This document shows, one piece after another, positions 37,592 through 46,759 of a stretch of DNA of 64,000 nt (its first letter is position 1; every line of letters begins with the position of its first letter). A program made the translations under genes and the position numbers. Below the pieces are notes generated by a model. It ran no database searches and was not told the DNA's origin. It worked only from the letters and a program-made list of their open reading frames with translations. Source of the DNA: Variovorax sp. J22G73 (lineage in GTDB: Bacteria > Pseudomonadota > Gammaproteobacteria > Burkholderiales > Burkholderiaceae_C); NCBI RefSeq assembly GCF_030317035.1, contig NZ_JASZYK010000021.1, positions 1-64,000 on the forward strand, read 5' to 3'.

Positions 37592-37707
37592 CGGCGACTC
37601 TGGCCAAACTCCGAGCGGGGAGCCGCATCAGAACGTTGGTGGGGCTCCGAGCGGAAGGCGACTATATGTCGCTCTCACTTTAAGGCTCGTCCAGAAATCG
37701 CGGCCAC

Positions 37708-38157
37708 TTACCAAGCTTTCGGTGCGAGGCCCGGACCGTCGCCGTCGTGAAAATAGCCACCGGTCGGTCCGGCCCACCCGAGCGTGGCCAGGCGTACAGC
37801 AATCACCGCGCCCTGTTCGACCGTCCGCGGTGCCATTGCACCGCCCATGTCGGTGGCGATCGAGCCGGGGCAACCCGCGTTCACTTTGATGCCGTCGCCG
37901 AGAAGCTCCTTTTCCAGCTTCGCAGTGAACATGTTCAGCGCGGCCATGGAAGCCGAATAACCCATGGCGTGCTGGCTCCAAGTGCGCGTCTTCATATCTT
38001 CGGTCAGCGTGATCGAGCCCAGCCCGCTGGTGACCATCAAGATGCGCGCTCCCTCCGATTTGCTCACCGACTGCAGCCGCATGTGCCGTTGAAGCAAATC
38101 GCTCCAGAAGGCCGTCCGCACTACCCCGAAATGGCCTCCGAAGGGCCGGCAGTGCAA
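37708..38157 (-). pseudogene. Truncated short-chain dehydrogenase/reductase
   Basis: Only the second half of an SDR is present: ARILMVTSGLGSITLTEDMK, then GYSASMAALNMFTAKLEKEL, DGIKVNAGCPGSIATDMGG and a normal C-terminus. The N-terminal Rossmann glycine motif is missing. The catalytic lysine of YxxxK is Met here (YSASM; codon at 37945-37947). Loss of the cofactor-binding half and of the Lys shows it is non-functional as an oxidoreductase. Confidence 0.7.
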
Positions 38158-38551
38158 CCGCGCCTTGCGCTGGCACCGTGAATATCACGCCTTGAGGTTG
38201 GACGAACGCCTGTGCACCACGGGCTGGCCCTCAACTCGGGATCTACTTGTTTTCGGCGATAGACCCGAAAAGCCCTCGCCACTAGGATCCCGACTCGCTG
38301 CTTGCTGTGAGTTGCGTGGCGGTGTTGCGACGCGCGGTTGGGCGACCCGCAGTCTGATCAACGCTCCCCGCACCAACGCATGGGCCCCTGGCTTTCATCG
38401 CCGCCGCGAACACCAAACCTGCCGATTCGAACGCTCCGTGCGGATCGTTCGGTGTCGCGCGACATCGATGCCAGGGTTGGCTACCGCGCTCTGCGCGTGG
38501 GCCGCCGCGCGCGTTTGCAGTTCCATCAACCCTTCCAGACGCGAATACCAA

Positions 38552-40528
38552 ATGACGGCCTTCAAGACATTGCGCCTGCGGCGCTCAGGATACTCAGGGA
38601 CCCCGTACCTCCAGCGCGCCGTCATGATGATGGTCGCTTTCGTGATGCTGTCTGCCTTGGGCGCCTGCGGCGGAGGCAGCGGCTCGTCGGGTGCATCGTT
38701 TGCGCAGCTTCCTCAGCCTGCCGCGCCGGCGGCGCCGCCCGCGCTGGTATCGATAAAGGTCGCTCCTGCCGAGCCTCGCATTGCGGCGGGCACATCGGTT
38801 CAATTGGCGGCCACGGCCATCTACAGCGACAACACGCACACCGATGTGACGACGGGCGCAGAATGGACCTCCGCCAATGCGAGCGTGGCAACAGTGGATG
38901 CGTCGGGCAAGGCGGTTGGTGTGGCCGCAGGGCCTGCCGCGATCACGGCCAGCTTCGGTGGACAAGGCGGCAGCACAACGCTAACGGTGACACCGGCCAC
39001 CGTGGTGAGCATCGCGATCACGCCAGGCACTGCAACCATCGCCAAGGGAACGCGCGCGCAGTTCCTCGCCACGGGCACCTTCTCGGACGGGACGGCGCAG
39101 AATATTTCTGCCGACGTGGCCTGGAGTTCATCCGGCACCGCGGTGGCAACAGTCGACGGAACCGGTCTGGCGAGCGGCCTGAGCGTAGGGAGTGCGACGA
39201 TCACGGCGACCTGCCGCAACGCAAGCCTGTGCCCCACGGCGGCCGCTGCAACGGCAACCCTCGACGTCAGCGCAGCCTCCCTGACCTCGCTGGCCGTCAC
39301 GCCCGCCAGTCCCAGCATCGCGCTTGGCACGACGCAGCAGTTCACGGCTGTCGGCACGTACAGCGATCTGAGCACGCAGGATCTCACCGCACAGGTCAGC
39401 TGGGCCTCGAGCGACGTCTCGACGGCGACGGTGAACGCCCTCGGCCTGGCCAAATCCCTGGGAATCGGCTCGGCGAATATCGAGGCCACTATGTCCGGGA
39501 CGACCGTTGGCACGGCGACGCTGCGCGTCACCCCGGCAATCCTGGCTTCCATTGCGGTGACGCCCTCGTCGGCAAGCGCCACGATCGGTGGAACTTCCGA
39601 TGGCAAGACGCAATTCACCGCCACGGGAACCTATACCGAAGGCAGCACGCAAGACATCACAAGCCTGGTGACGTGGACGTCCGATGCTCCCTCCGTGGCA
39701 ACCATCAGCAACGCTGCGGGATCGACAGGCCTTGCGAGCAGCGTGGCTGCTGGGCGCGCGACCATCACGGCTGCCCTGGGCAGTGTCAGCGCAAGCGCGC
39801 CGCTGACCGTGCAGCCCAAGACGGTTTTCTCTGTGCCGGGAGCCGCAACCTGGACCGTGCCGGCGGGTGTCACATCCGTGCAGGTTGTCGCAGTCGGCGG
39901 CGGTGGCGGTGCGGGCTTTTCGGATGACGGGGGCCACGGCGGTCGGGTGAGCGCGCTGCTGACGGTCACGCCGGGCGAGGCATTGACCCTCTTCATGGGC
40001 GGTGGCGGCAGCAGCGTTGCCGCCGGGGGGAATGGCGGTATCGGCGGCGGCGGCATCGCCATCTTTGGCGCAGGTGGCGGTGATGCGACGACGTTCGCGC
40101 GAGGCGTCACGGTGTTGCTCATTGCCGGCGGTGGTGGTGGTGCCGGCCACAGCTCCGGTGGAACGCGCGGAGGCGACGGCGGGGGATATGGCTTGGCTTC
40201 AGGAGCCCCGGGCTCCGGCGTGGGTGGCGGCGCCGGGGGAGGTGGCGGGATCGGCGGGTCGGCGGGAGTCGGCACCAGCTTGCCCGGCGAGAACGGCACC
40301 AGCACCTATGGTGGTACCAGCGCCGATAACGGTGGCGGCGGCGGCGCCGGCTTTGGCGGCGGAGGGGGCGGCGGTTACAACGGCAACTACGGCGGCGGTG
40401 GTGGCGGCGGCGGCAGTACAGGCCCCGGCGGCGCAATTTATTCGGTCAGCAACAACGGTGGCAGGGACATCGGTGCGGGCGTGAACCAAGGCCGCGGAGG
40501 TGACGGTTCGATCACTCTCACCTATTGA
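38552..40528 (+). CDS. Lipoprotein with bacterial Ig-like (BIG2) repeats and glycine-rich C-terminus
   Basis: A 658-aa protein. The start at MTAFKTLRLRRSGYSGT gives a lipoprotein signal (MMMVAFVMLSALGAC, lipobox LGAC), so it is probably lipidated and exported. About four BIG2-type domains of ~90 residues follow (VSIKVAPAEPRIAAGTSVQL, VVSIAITPGTATIAKGTRAQ, SLAVTPASPSIALGTTQQF, SIAVTPSSASATIGG). Next comes a domain starting FSVPGAATWTVPAGVTSVQV and an extreme Gly-rich tail (GGGGGAGFSDDGGHGGR and similar). A surface adhesive or structural role is inferred from architecture only. No strong ribosome binding site is visible. Confidence 0.8.
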   Translation: MTAFKTLRLRRSGYSGTPYLQRAVMMMVAFVMLSALGACGGGSGSSGASFAQLPQPAAPAAPPALVSIKVAPAEPRIAAGTSVQLAATAIYSDNTHTDVTTGAEWTSANASVATVDASGKAVGVAAGPAAITASFGGQGGSTTLTVTPATVVSIAITPGTATIAKGTRAQFLATGTFSDGTAQNISADVAWSSSGTAVATVDGTGLASGLSVGSATITATCRNASLCPTAAAATATLDVSAASLTSLAVTPASPSIALGTTQQFTAVGTYSDLSTQDLTAQVSWASSDVSTATVNALGLAKSLGIGSANIEATMSGTTVGTATLRVTPAILASIAVTPSSASATIGGTSDGKTQFTATGTYTEGSTQDITSLVTWTSDAPSVATISNAAGSTGLASSVAAGRATITAALGSVSASAPLTVQPKTVFSVPGAATWTVPAGVTSVQVVAVGGGGGAGFSDDGGHGGRVSALLTVTPGEALTLFMGGGGSSVAAGGNGGIGGGGIAIFGAGGGDATTFARGVTVLLIAGGGGGAGHSSGGTRGGDGGGYGLASGAPGSGVGGGAGGGGGIGGSAGVGTSLPGENGTSTYGGTSADNGGGGGAGFGGGGGGGYNGNYGGGGGGGGSTGPGGAIYSVSNNGGRDIGAGVNQGRGGDGSITLTY

Positions 40529-41125
40529 CCTTCGTCGACCGATGCCATCGACGCCCAGCCGTGCCCTGTCATCAACTGCGGCGCACCAATGCGATGCCGC
40601 GGTACTGAAAGGGTACAGCCCCCGTGCAGCCGCCGGAACAGAATACGTCGCAAAGCCCGTCCCACGGGAGTTCGATGTGCCCCCGCGTTCAGGCGGCTGG
40701 ACGTCGACATCGGCTCGTACACATCGTGATGACCAAACACGTGTATTAACCCTGGCTCCAGATCCAGGTACGCCGCGTCCGATTTCTTCCCGCACGACGA
40801 GGTGCTCAGGCCTTACAGATTGCTTTGCGTCTGCGTGAGCACCTGCGACCCGTGGCGGTACAGCCTGAATGACCACATCTCGCCATCGCACGAATTCGGC
40901 TTCCTCTCGATTTACGCGCTCCACAGTGCGTCGACTTGCGGAACCACCGCTGACGTGACTTCGAACCTTCGATGTCCAAGATTGATGTCGCAGGGTTTGT
41001 GGCGGCTGTCGTAAGCGAAGTGGTGATCCTCGTCGCATGTCTGGTTTTGGCGGACAGCCGAAGTCTAGCCCGCCGGCAGGGGCGGTATCGCTTCGTCAAG
41101 ATGGGATGGCTGTTTAGCCCGACCC
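40529..41125. other. Gap between lipoprotein and rpsU, no gene recognised
   Basis: Short overlapping frames only. One plus-strand frame (40972 onward) overlaps the rpsU terminator and is rejected. Confidence 0.45.
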
Positions 41126-41157
41126 TTAAAAAGACGCCCGGACTTTGCGACCAGGCG
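41126..41157 (-). terminator. Intrinsic terminator of rpsU
   Basis: On the minus strand, CGCCTGG and CCGGGCG pair (one mismatch, 9-nt loop), followed by TCTTTTT. It lies 24 bp after the rpsU stop. Confidence 0.55.
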
Positions 41158-41180
41158 GGCTTTCGCGATCGAACGCTGGA

Positions 41181-41393
41181 TCAGTACATCTTCTTGGGCA
41201 ACTGCGAAGAGCGGACCAGCTTGCGTTGGCGGCTCACGGCTGCAGCCTTCTTCCGCTTGCGCTCAGTCGTGGGTTTTTCGTAGAACTCGCGGGCGCGAAT
41301 CAGCGTAAGTAGCCCCACCTTTTCGATCGTTCGTTTAAAGCGCCGCAAAGCGACTTCGAAGGGCTCATTGTCTTTGATGCGGACAGTGGTCAT
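41181..41393 (-). CDS. rpsU: 30S ribosomal protein S21, divergent copy
   Basis: A 70-aa basic protein, MTTVRIKDNEPFEVALRRFK then KVGLLTLIRAREFYEKPTTERKRKKAAA, matching S21 over its full length and ending PKKMY. Burkholderiales often have several rpsU paralogues. The position inside an accessory region and differences near the C-terminus (SRQRKLVRSSQ) suggest this is not the main copy, but that cannot be proven here. No strong Shine-Dalgarno is visible. A hairpin terminator follows. Confidence 0.92.
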   Translation of the reverse strand: MTTVRIKDNEPFEVALRRFKRTIEKVGLLTLIRAREFYEKPTTERKRKKAAAVSRQRKLVRSSQLPKKMY

Positions 41394-41786
41394 GCAGATA
41401 GTTGATGCTGGGAGGCACCCGAGGATCCCAGCAGATGATGTGCCGGTCCGCGAGATACCGCTTAGTTATCGGAACCTAATTATCAGCGCTTTACGGTCCG
41501 TATTTTTTCCATGTCCACGATGCAGTTCCTAGCCTTCGCGATGGAGAAGGGCATTTCGGTGCAGCAGCACCTCGCGCGACAGACAGCGGTGACACGTTGG
41601 GTGGTGAATCCCCTAAAAGTCCTTGAGGCTTGACGCACAGGTGCCATGCGCGATCTCTACCAAGCCACGTCTACCATGGACGCCCTTTGCCAGACCCATC
41701 CGAGTCTTCGCATCAGCGCGCTTTGCTGCACGACGGCTGCCATTCAACAGCCGTCGTGCGTCCAACAGCTCGCGTACGACTGAAGA
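41394..41786. other. Gap with no supported gene
   Basis: Short overlapping frames only. One minus-strand frame (41613-41852) is antisense to the broken gene that follows. Confidence 0.4.
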
Positions 41787-42053
41787 ATGAAAACGTTTGA
41801 TCGGAAGGCGAAGATGGACGAGTTGGAGACACTCGACTACCAAGGCTGGCACTTCCTGTGCGGTGGCGAGCAGCTACCTTCAGGAGTGTTCTAGGCGACA
41901 GTGCGCTACAAAGCACCGCCCGACGATCAGATTCGGACCCTTGTTCTCGATTCTGAGCAATATGGCTCAGCAGACGATGCGTTGAAGCGTGCCAAGGAAC
42001 TTGCCATTACATGGGCTCACGAGCGTCGCGGCGGCGGCCGTAGAGACGCTTGA
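41787..42053 (+). pseudogene. Small hypothetical gene with internal amber codon
   Basis: A continuous plus-strand reading frame gives MKTFDRKAKMDELETLDYQG then WHFLCGGEQLPSGVF, a TAG stop at 41892-41894, then ATVRYKAPPDDQIRTLVLDS, SADDALKRAKELAITWAHER and a final stop at 42051. Both halves have protein-like composition in the same frame, so a ~87-residue gene interrupted by one nonsense codon is the simplest reading. No family is known to me. Confidence 0.6.
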
Positions 42054-42074
42054 TCTAAAACTGTACGAGCTCGT

Positions 42075-42286
42075 CTGGTCAAAGCGATTCTTCCCTCGAA
42101 GATTCGAGGTTGTGTTCCTTCTCAATGAAGGGCAGCACTTCGCAAAGAATTTCTTGCAGCGTCTGCCGCAGTCTCATCACTCTTCGAAAGTCTGTGTTTT
42201 CGGCGGCGCAGTTCCACAAGCAAGCTCTGCGATCACAATCGGATGCACCCACACCTGATTCAACGCAAGCAACTCAATTGCCTAGC
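42075..42286 (-). pseudogene. Eroded PIN-domain (VapC-like) toxin remnant
   Basis: Directly after the antitoxin on the minus strand, the frame reads AIELLALNQVWVHPIVIAEL then ACGTAPPKTQTFEE and a stop, followed in another frame by QTLQEILCEVLPFIEKE. The VHPIVIAELACGT pattern is typical of the second helix region of VapC PIN toxins. The N-terminal catalytic Asp segment (VDTSVW-like) is missing, so the toxin is dead. Confidence 0.5.
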
Positions 42287-42553
42287 CTAGCCGTCCAGCA
42301 GTAGGTTCAATGCGTCGTGTCTCGAGTCCATACGGCTTTTTGATATTTCCTCAACGACGTCTAAGGGGAGGTCTTGGATCGCATAAGCCCTGACCGCACG
42401 AGCCTTAAGGCGCTCGAATTCGTCAAATTCTCTCTTCGAGATGAAGTAGCCGGTAACACGATTGTGGCTAGTAACAGCTACCGATTCGGCTTGGACAACC
42501 TCATGGTAGTAACCAAAATTTTCGGCGAATTCGCTTGCAGCAACAGTGATCAT
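42287..42553 (-). CDS. Phd/YefM-family antitoxin
   Basis: An 88-aa protein. The start is MITVAASEFAENFGYYHEVV, with GGAGGT five bases upstream; one extra in-frame GTG lies just before. The N-terminal fold (AASEFAENFGYYHEVVQAES, VAVTSHNRVTGYFISKREFD) is the Phd/YefM DNA-binding and dimerisation domain. The C-terminal helix (DLPLDVVEEISKSRMDSRHD) would wrap the toxin. Its expected VapC partner downstream is eroded, so it is now an orphan and may persist as a repressor. Confidence 0.75.
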   Translation of the reverse strand: MITVAASEFAENFGYYHEVVQAESVAVTSHNRVTGYFISKREFDEFERLKARAVRAYAIQDLPLDVVEEISKSRMDSRHDALNLLLDG

Positions 42554-42690
42554 CACGCACCTCCGTGTACCCGTACCTTACGGAAAATGCGGAGAATGGC
42601 AAGTTAGGTGTGTGGGTGCCCGAAAATCCGTTCATGCCATTTGATTTAACATAAGCTTTATTGTGTTGGTTTATTCTGTATTCGCTGATT

Positions 42691-43633
42691 AGTAATGTCG
42701 TGTTTTGACCAAATAGAAATGTCGCATCGTTGTGCGGTCCAGTTTCTGGATCCGAGGTACAGCGATGGCCACAACCACAGCAACTATCACCATGTCGATG
42801 CAAGAAATCGATCGGCTCAAGACAGTTCATGCGGTGGTCGACCGGATGCGCGGGTCGGCCAAGCGGCGCAGCGGCTTGGCAAGAGTCGAAGGCAAATCGA
42901 GCGACTTGTGAGCCGGTACCAGGACGACGGGCCTTCCGGCTTGGTCTCACGCAAGCGCGGGCGCCCCAGCAATAACCAACTGGCCCCAAGGCTGCCGAGC
43001 GCGCCGCCAATCTGATACGCGAGCGCTACGCCGACTTCGGCCCGACGCCGGCTGCCGAGAAGCTGGACGCATGTCATGCGTGTCGTGCTCAGCAAGGAAA
43101 CTGTTCGCGCGTTGATGGTGGCACAGGCCTGTGGATGCCAGCGACCACGCTCTGTTCGAAGACCGTGCGCCGGCTTGTGCGCTGCTGATGTTCATCGACG
43201 ACGCGACCAGTCGTCTGATGCAGTTGCACTTCGTGCCGACGGAATCGGCCTTTGCTTTGTTTACTTCGAAGCCACGTGGTCGTACCTCGAGCAGCATGGC
43301 AAGTGGTGGCGTTCGACAGCGACAAGGCCGCCATCTTTCGCGCGGTGCAGACCTCGACCGACTTCGGCCGCGGCGCCACGCAATACGGCCGTGCGCTGTT
43401 CGAGCTCAACATCGACATCATGTGCGCCAACACCAGCCAAGCCAAGGGTCGTGTCGAGCGTGCCAAGCTGACGCTGCAGACCGGCTGGATCAAGGAACTG
43501 TGCCTGTGTGGGATCAACACGCGCGATGCGGCAAAGGCCTTCGCCCCGCTCTTCATGGCGGACTTCAATGCGCGGTGTGCGAAGCCGGCCAGGCGGGACT
43601 GAGCATGGATGGGAGGTCGCAGATGATATTACT
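42691..43633 (+). mobile_element. Decayed insertion sequence, ~943 bp
   Basis: The left end starts AGTAATGTCGTGTTTTGACC (42691) and the reverse complement of the right end starts AGTAATATCATCTGCGACC (43633 inward), an imperfect inverted repeat. The interior is a frameshifted transposase gene. The right end coincides exactly with the abrupt stop of the NERD-domain frame, showing insertion or deletion at that gene. Confidence 0.55.
42765..43602 (+). pseudogene. Frameshifted transposase (HTH plus rve core, ISNCY-like)
   Basis: Pieces from three frames assemble into one transposase: MSMQEIDRLKTVHAVVDR, then RVGQAAQRLGKSRRQIERLV and GPSGLVSRKRGRPSNNQLAP (HTH), ALMFIDDATSRLMQLHFVPT in its core reading, then LFELNIDIMCANTSQAKGRV and ERAKLTLQTGWIKELCL, ending PLFMADFNARCAKPARRD. 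At least three frameshifts are needed, and the first catalytic Asp segment is only partly readable (DASDHALFEDRAPACALL). It cannot be active. Confidence 0.7.
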
Positions 43634-44233
43634 TTAAAGTGGCGTGGCGGCCTGGCGCTGTCCTTGGCGGCATGCCGCGTCTGGCGCCACCCCGAAGCGG
43701 TTGGCCAGGAAGTCATGCAGGCGATCGACCCGGTCCTGCGCCAGCGGCGGATGCTGGCAGGCCTGCGTCAGCAACGCCCCGATGCCGTCTAGTTGGCTGG
43801 CATCGATGATCCGCTCACGCGGATAGCCGATGCTGCCCTGCGCCACCCGGAAGTCGGGCAGCAGCAGGAAATGGGCGATCCGCACCTCGCCGAGCTGGCA
43901 CTCGCGCAACCGGCCGATCAAGCCCTGCGATTGGGCGTGGGCCTGATGCGCGAGGTTCTTCTCGACAGCGCCGTAGCGCTTAAACACCCCGCGCTCGGAC
44001 AGTTCAACCTCGTCGGCCTTGACCTCGAGCACAGCCAGGTGACCGCTCGGGAACACGACCACCGCATCGAGCTCGCCATAGCGCTGGGATGCGTCGTGCA
44101 GATGCGAGATCTGGAGCCCGTGGTAGATCCTGCAGGCCGCAGGCAGGGCGTCAGCCAGCAGGCGCAGCATTTCGCCCTCGCGGTACTGCCCCGGACTGAA
44201 CGCGCGGGAAGCTTCAGGATGCAATTCGGCCAT
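43634..44233 (-). CDS. NERD-domain protein, C-terminally truncated
   Basis: A 199-aa fragment. The start is at MAELHPEASRAFSPGQYREG; the frame is open further upstream without support. The NERD nuclease-related core reads GELDAVVVFPSGHLAVLEVK, with Asp and the ExK pair. It often heads larger helicase-like proteins (NERD plus UvrD/DEAD). The frame ends at the boundary of the decayed IS, and the downstream helicase part is absent, so a deletion or insertion removed it. Nucleic-acid processing is the family theme; activity of this remnant is doubtful. Confidence 0.65.
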   Translation of the reverse strand: MAELHPEASRAFSPGQYREGEMLRLLADALPAACRIYHGLQISHLHDASQRYGELDAVVVFPSGHLAVLEVKADEVELSERGVFKRYGAVEKNLAHQAHAQSQGLIGRLRECQLGEVRIAHFLLLPDFRVAQGSIGYPRERIIDASQLDGIGALLTQACQHPPLAQDRVDRLHDFLANRFGVAPDAACRQGQRQAATPL

Positions 44234-44377
44234 GCAGAACTCTATGCGACGCACGGACCGCCACAGCCCAGGCCGGCCACCGAAAACGTGCAATACGCAC
44301 GCGCTGCGACATATTTTGTCGCCTGGCTCGGAAAACTTGACCACGTCCAAGAAATTCGCCGATGCGGAAGGCCCCTC

Positions 44378-44506
44378 ATGAAACTCAACTACTCGCCGCT
44401 CGAAAACCTTGCGGCCTTCGCCCTTGCATTCGCTGCAGGCGTCCTGTCCTCGGCATGCGTTGCCGCATATATCGCTGTGCTGAAGGGAGAGGCAAACATC
44501 AAATGA
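44378..44506 (+). CDS. 42-residue single-span membrane protein
   Basis: MKLNYSPLENLAAFALAFAA followed by GVLSSACVAAYIAVLKGEANIK. It has one hydrophobic span (about residues 12-34) and a short basic tail. GGAAGG lies about eight bases upstream. It stands 75 bp before the first dynamin-like GTPase in the same direction and is divergent from the NERD gene. It may be a small membrane component of the GTPase operon. Its size makes it easy to overlook. Confidence 0.55.
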   Translation: MKLNYSPLENLAAFALAFAAGVLSSACVAAYIAVLKGEANIK

Positions 44507-44581
44507 ATGCCAATTGAGACTTCTGCCTCGCCTTGGCCGAATCCGGCGGCATTACACTTTGAAACGAATATCAGGATCGAC

Positions 44582-46759
44582 ATGCAAACTCCGGAACTCC
44601 TACTCAACAAACTGAACGCCGCGCTGCTTGACCTGCATGCGGGGAGCGCTGTCCTCAGCGATCCGAAGTTGTCCCTGGCGCTGAAGCAGGCGCTGAGCCA
44701 GTTGATCGTCGCGGAGACTATGTCGAAAAACTGGATCATCGCCGTGGCGGGCTCGCAGGGGGCTGGCAAGACGACGCTGGTTCAGGCGCTCTATGGCCTA
44801 GCCTCAGGGCCGGACTCCTGGCTCAAACCCAACGAGGGGCGCGGCGAGAAGATGCCCGTTCTCGTGGTTGAAGATCCGGCGTGCAAGATTCCGCAGGGGA
44901 CGTTGCGCGTTCTGGACCGTGTTGGCGACAGGACTGCGCTCGCGACGCGGGACGTCAAACCGGCGGAATTCCATGCGGCGGTCTGCGGCGAGCTCCCCGA
45001 GGTCGTCCTGCCGGTGCTCCTCGTCCCGCTTCGGCATTTCCATCGAGAGGGGCAGGCCATGCTTCTATTGCCCGGCTACGAAGTGATCGACCGCGACAAC
45101 AATGCTTGGCAGAACCTCATGCGACTGGCGCTCGTGGGTGCCGCGGGCTGCATCGTTGTGACCGACGAGACTCGGATGGCGGGGGAACAGGAGTCCGCGA
45201 TCCTGCGGGACATGCTTGCCACCCAACTCAACGGAATGCGGCCGCTGGTCGCAATCAGCAAGACCGAAGGGTTGGCCAGCCAGCCCGAGAGCGTGCAACG
45301 GTTGAAACAGCGAGCTGCCGACGTTTTCGACATTCCTTCGGATCGACTGGACGCGAGCGTCCACTGCATCGGCGTGGCGGACCCCGACTACGCGTTGCAG
45401 TGGCTGCCGCGACTCTCGGCTGCCTTGAGAGACATCAGTCTGGGCGGATCGGCGGCGCGTAAGACACAGCTCACGCGCCTGGAATCCGTCGTATCCGATG
45501 ACCTCGGTCGCGTGCTGGACCTTGCCCGAGTCCGGGCTCAACTGCACTACGCCGTGGATGAGGATGTCGGCGGCGCTACCGAAGTCGTGAAGCGATTCCT
45601 AGAGGCTTTCGACGGCTCCCGCGACGAACTTCGCGAAGAGGTACGGAAAGCGGTGTCTAAGCTCTCGCAGAAGCACTTCGACTGTGCGCGTAACGAGCTC
45701 GACAGGATCCTGCCGGAGCGGCACGAGGGCTTGATGAACAAGTTCAAAGGCGTACTCGACACCGTCTCCGAATCGCAGCAACAACTCGAAAGCAGCGTCA
45801 AGGATGCATGGGCAATGTCTGGCCCGGTTTTGAAGCGTTTCGCGGAGGAGACGGAGGGCATTTCGAAGCTTGCAATGGGTGTTCCGAAAAGCTCCGCCGA
45901 AACGCCTGCGCGCATCGGCAGCCACACATTGGCCATCGATCAATCGCGGCAACCTGCGCCTGCCGAGACCAGGGCCACGGAGCGCCCCGATGCCGTACGC
46001 CCCAACGCGGACGACATCGCCAATCTACAGATCCTGTTTCATGACCGGTATCCCGTCGAGCAGGCCGGTAACGAAAAATCGATCACGAAAACCAACAAAA
46101 CGTTGGAGAGGACGATCCAGCTTTTGCCGGCGCTTACATTGGAGTTCCTGCGGACAGCGACCCTGCATCCCAGCCTGGTCGGCGTCGATCCGAAGACCTT
46201 GCAGCCTTTGCCTGCCGCGGACCTTGCCGCTTCGCTCGAAAAGGTCGGCCAGCAGTTTAACCAAGCGACCGAGCTGTCGAAGTCGATCATGCGGGGCGTC
46301 GCCGTAGTGATGGCCGTGGACGTCGGGGTCGACGGAGAGCTCAATTCGGTCCCCGCCCTGATCAACGTACTGACGGGCAGTGGTGGTGCGGCAGCAGCGG
46401 CCGGAACGGTCGCCAGCGCGGTCGTTGGCGTCGTCGCGGTGGCGTATCTGGCGCACTCGGCATTGCAGGAAGTGCGGCGCCACGACGGCCAGGTGCGCAG
46501 CATCGCGCATGGCATGCTACACAGCATTGCGGATGGGCATCAGATCCATTTCATGGAGCGAGTGGACGAGGTCCTCGACAGGGTGCGCGAACGGCTGGCG
46601 CAGCAACTCCGGCGGCGGTACCACCTCGACGAGAAGCTGATGACCCAAGACCGCCTCGCGAAGGCTTTGTCGGATGTCGAGTCGCATCGACGCGAACTTC
46701 TCGAGGAGATCGCCCGTTCCGGCGCGTCCGTGAATTGGTTCTCCGAGACCCCCGCGTGA
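44582..46759 (+). CDS. Large dynamin-like P-loop GTPase, first of operon
   Basis: A 725-aa protein starting MQTPELLLNKLNAALLD, with AGGA upstream. The P-loop AGSQGAGKTTL is at residues ~56-66. LLLPGYEVID may be the G3 (DxPG-like) region and VAISKTEG a degenerate G4. A long helical middle follows (ELREEVRKAVSKLSQKHFDC, VSESQQQLESSVKDAW). At residues ~600-628 a hydrophobic Ala/Val/Gly segment (GTVASAVVGVVAVAYLAHSA) could insert into membrane like a dynamin paddle. The stop overlaps the next start (GTGA). I recognise the dynamin-like layout but no named family (LeoA, CrfC and SrfC are only loosely similar). Confidence 0.7.
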   Translation: MQTPELLLNKLNAALLDLHAGSAVLSDPKLSLALKQALSQLIVAETMSKNWIIAVAGSQGAGKTTLVQALYGLASGPDSWLKPNEGRGEKMPVLVVEDPACKIPQGTLRVLDRVGDRTALATRDVKPAEFHAAVCGELPEVVLPVLLVPLRHFHREGQAMLLLPGYEVIDRDNNAWQNLMRLALVGAAGCIVVTDETRMAGEQESAILRDMLATQLNGMRPLVAISKTEGLASQPESVQRLKQRAADVFDIPSDRLDASVHCIGVADPDYALQWLPRLSAALRDISLGGSAARKTQLTRLESVVSDDLGRVLDLARVRAQLHYAVDEDVGGATEVVKRFLEAFDGSRDELREEVRKAVSKLSQKHFDCARNELDRILPERHEGLMNKFKGVLDTVSESQQQLESSVKDAWAMSGPVLKRFAEETEGISKLAMGVPKSSAETPARIGSHTLAIDQSRQPAPAETRATERPDAVRPNADDIANLQILFHDRYPVEQAGNEKSITKTNKTLERTIQLLPALTLEFLRTATLHPSLVGVDPKTLQPLPAADLAASLEKVGQQFNQATELSKSIMRGVAVVMAVDVGVDGELNSVPALINVLTGSGGAAAAAGTVASAVVGVVAVAYLAHSALQEVRRHDGQVRSIAHGMLHSIADGHQIHFMERVDEVLDRVRERLAQQLRRRYHLDEKLMTQDRLAKALSDVESHRRELLEEIARSGASVNWFSETPA

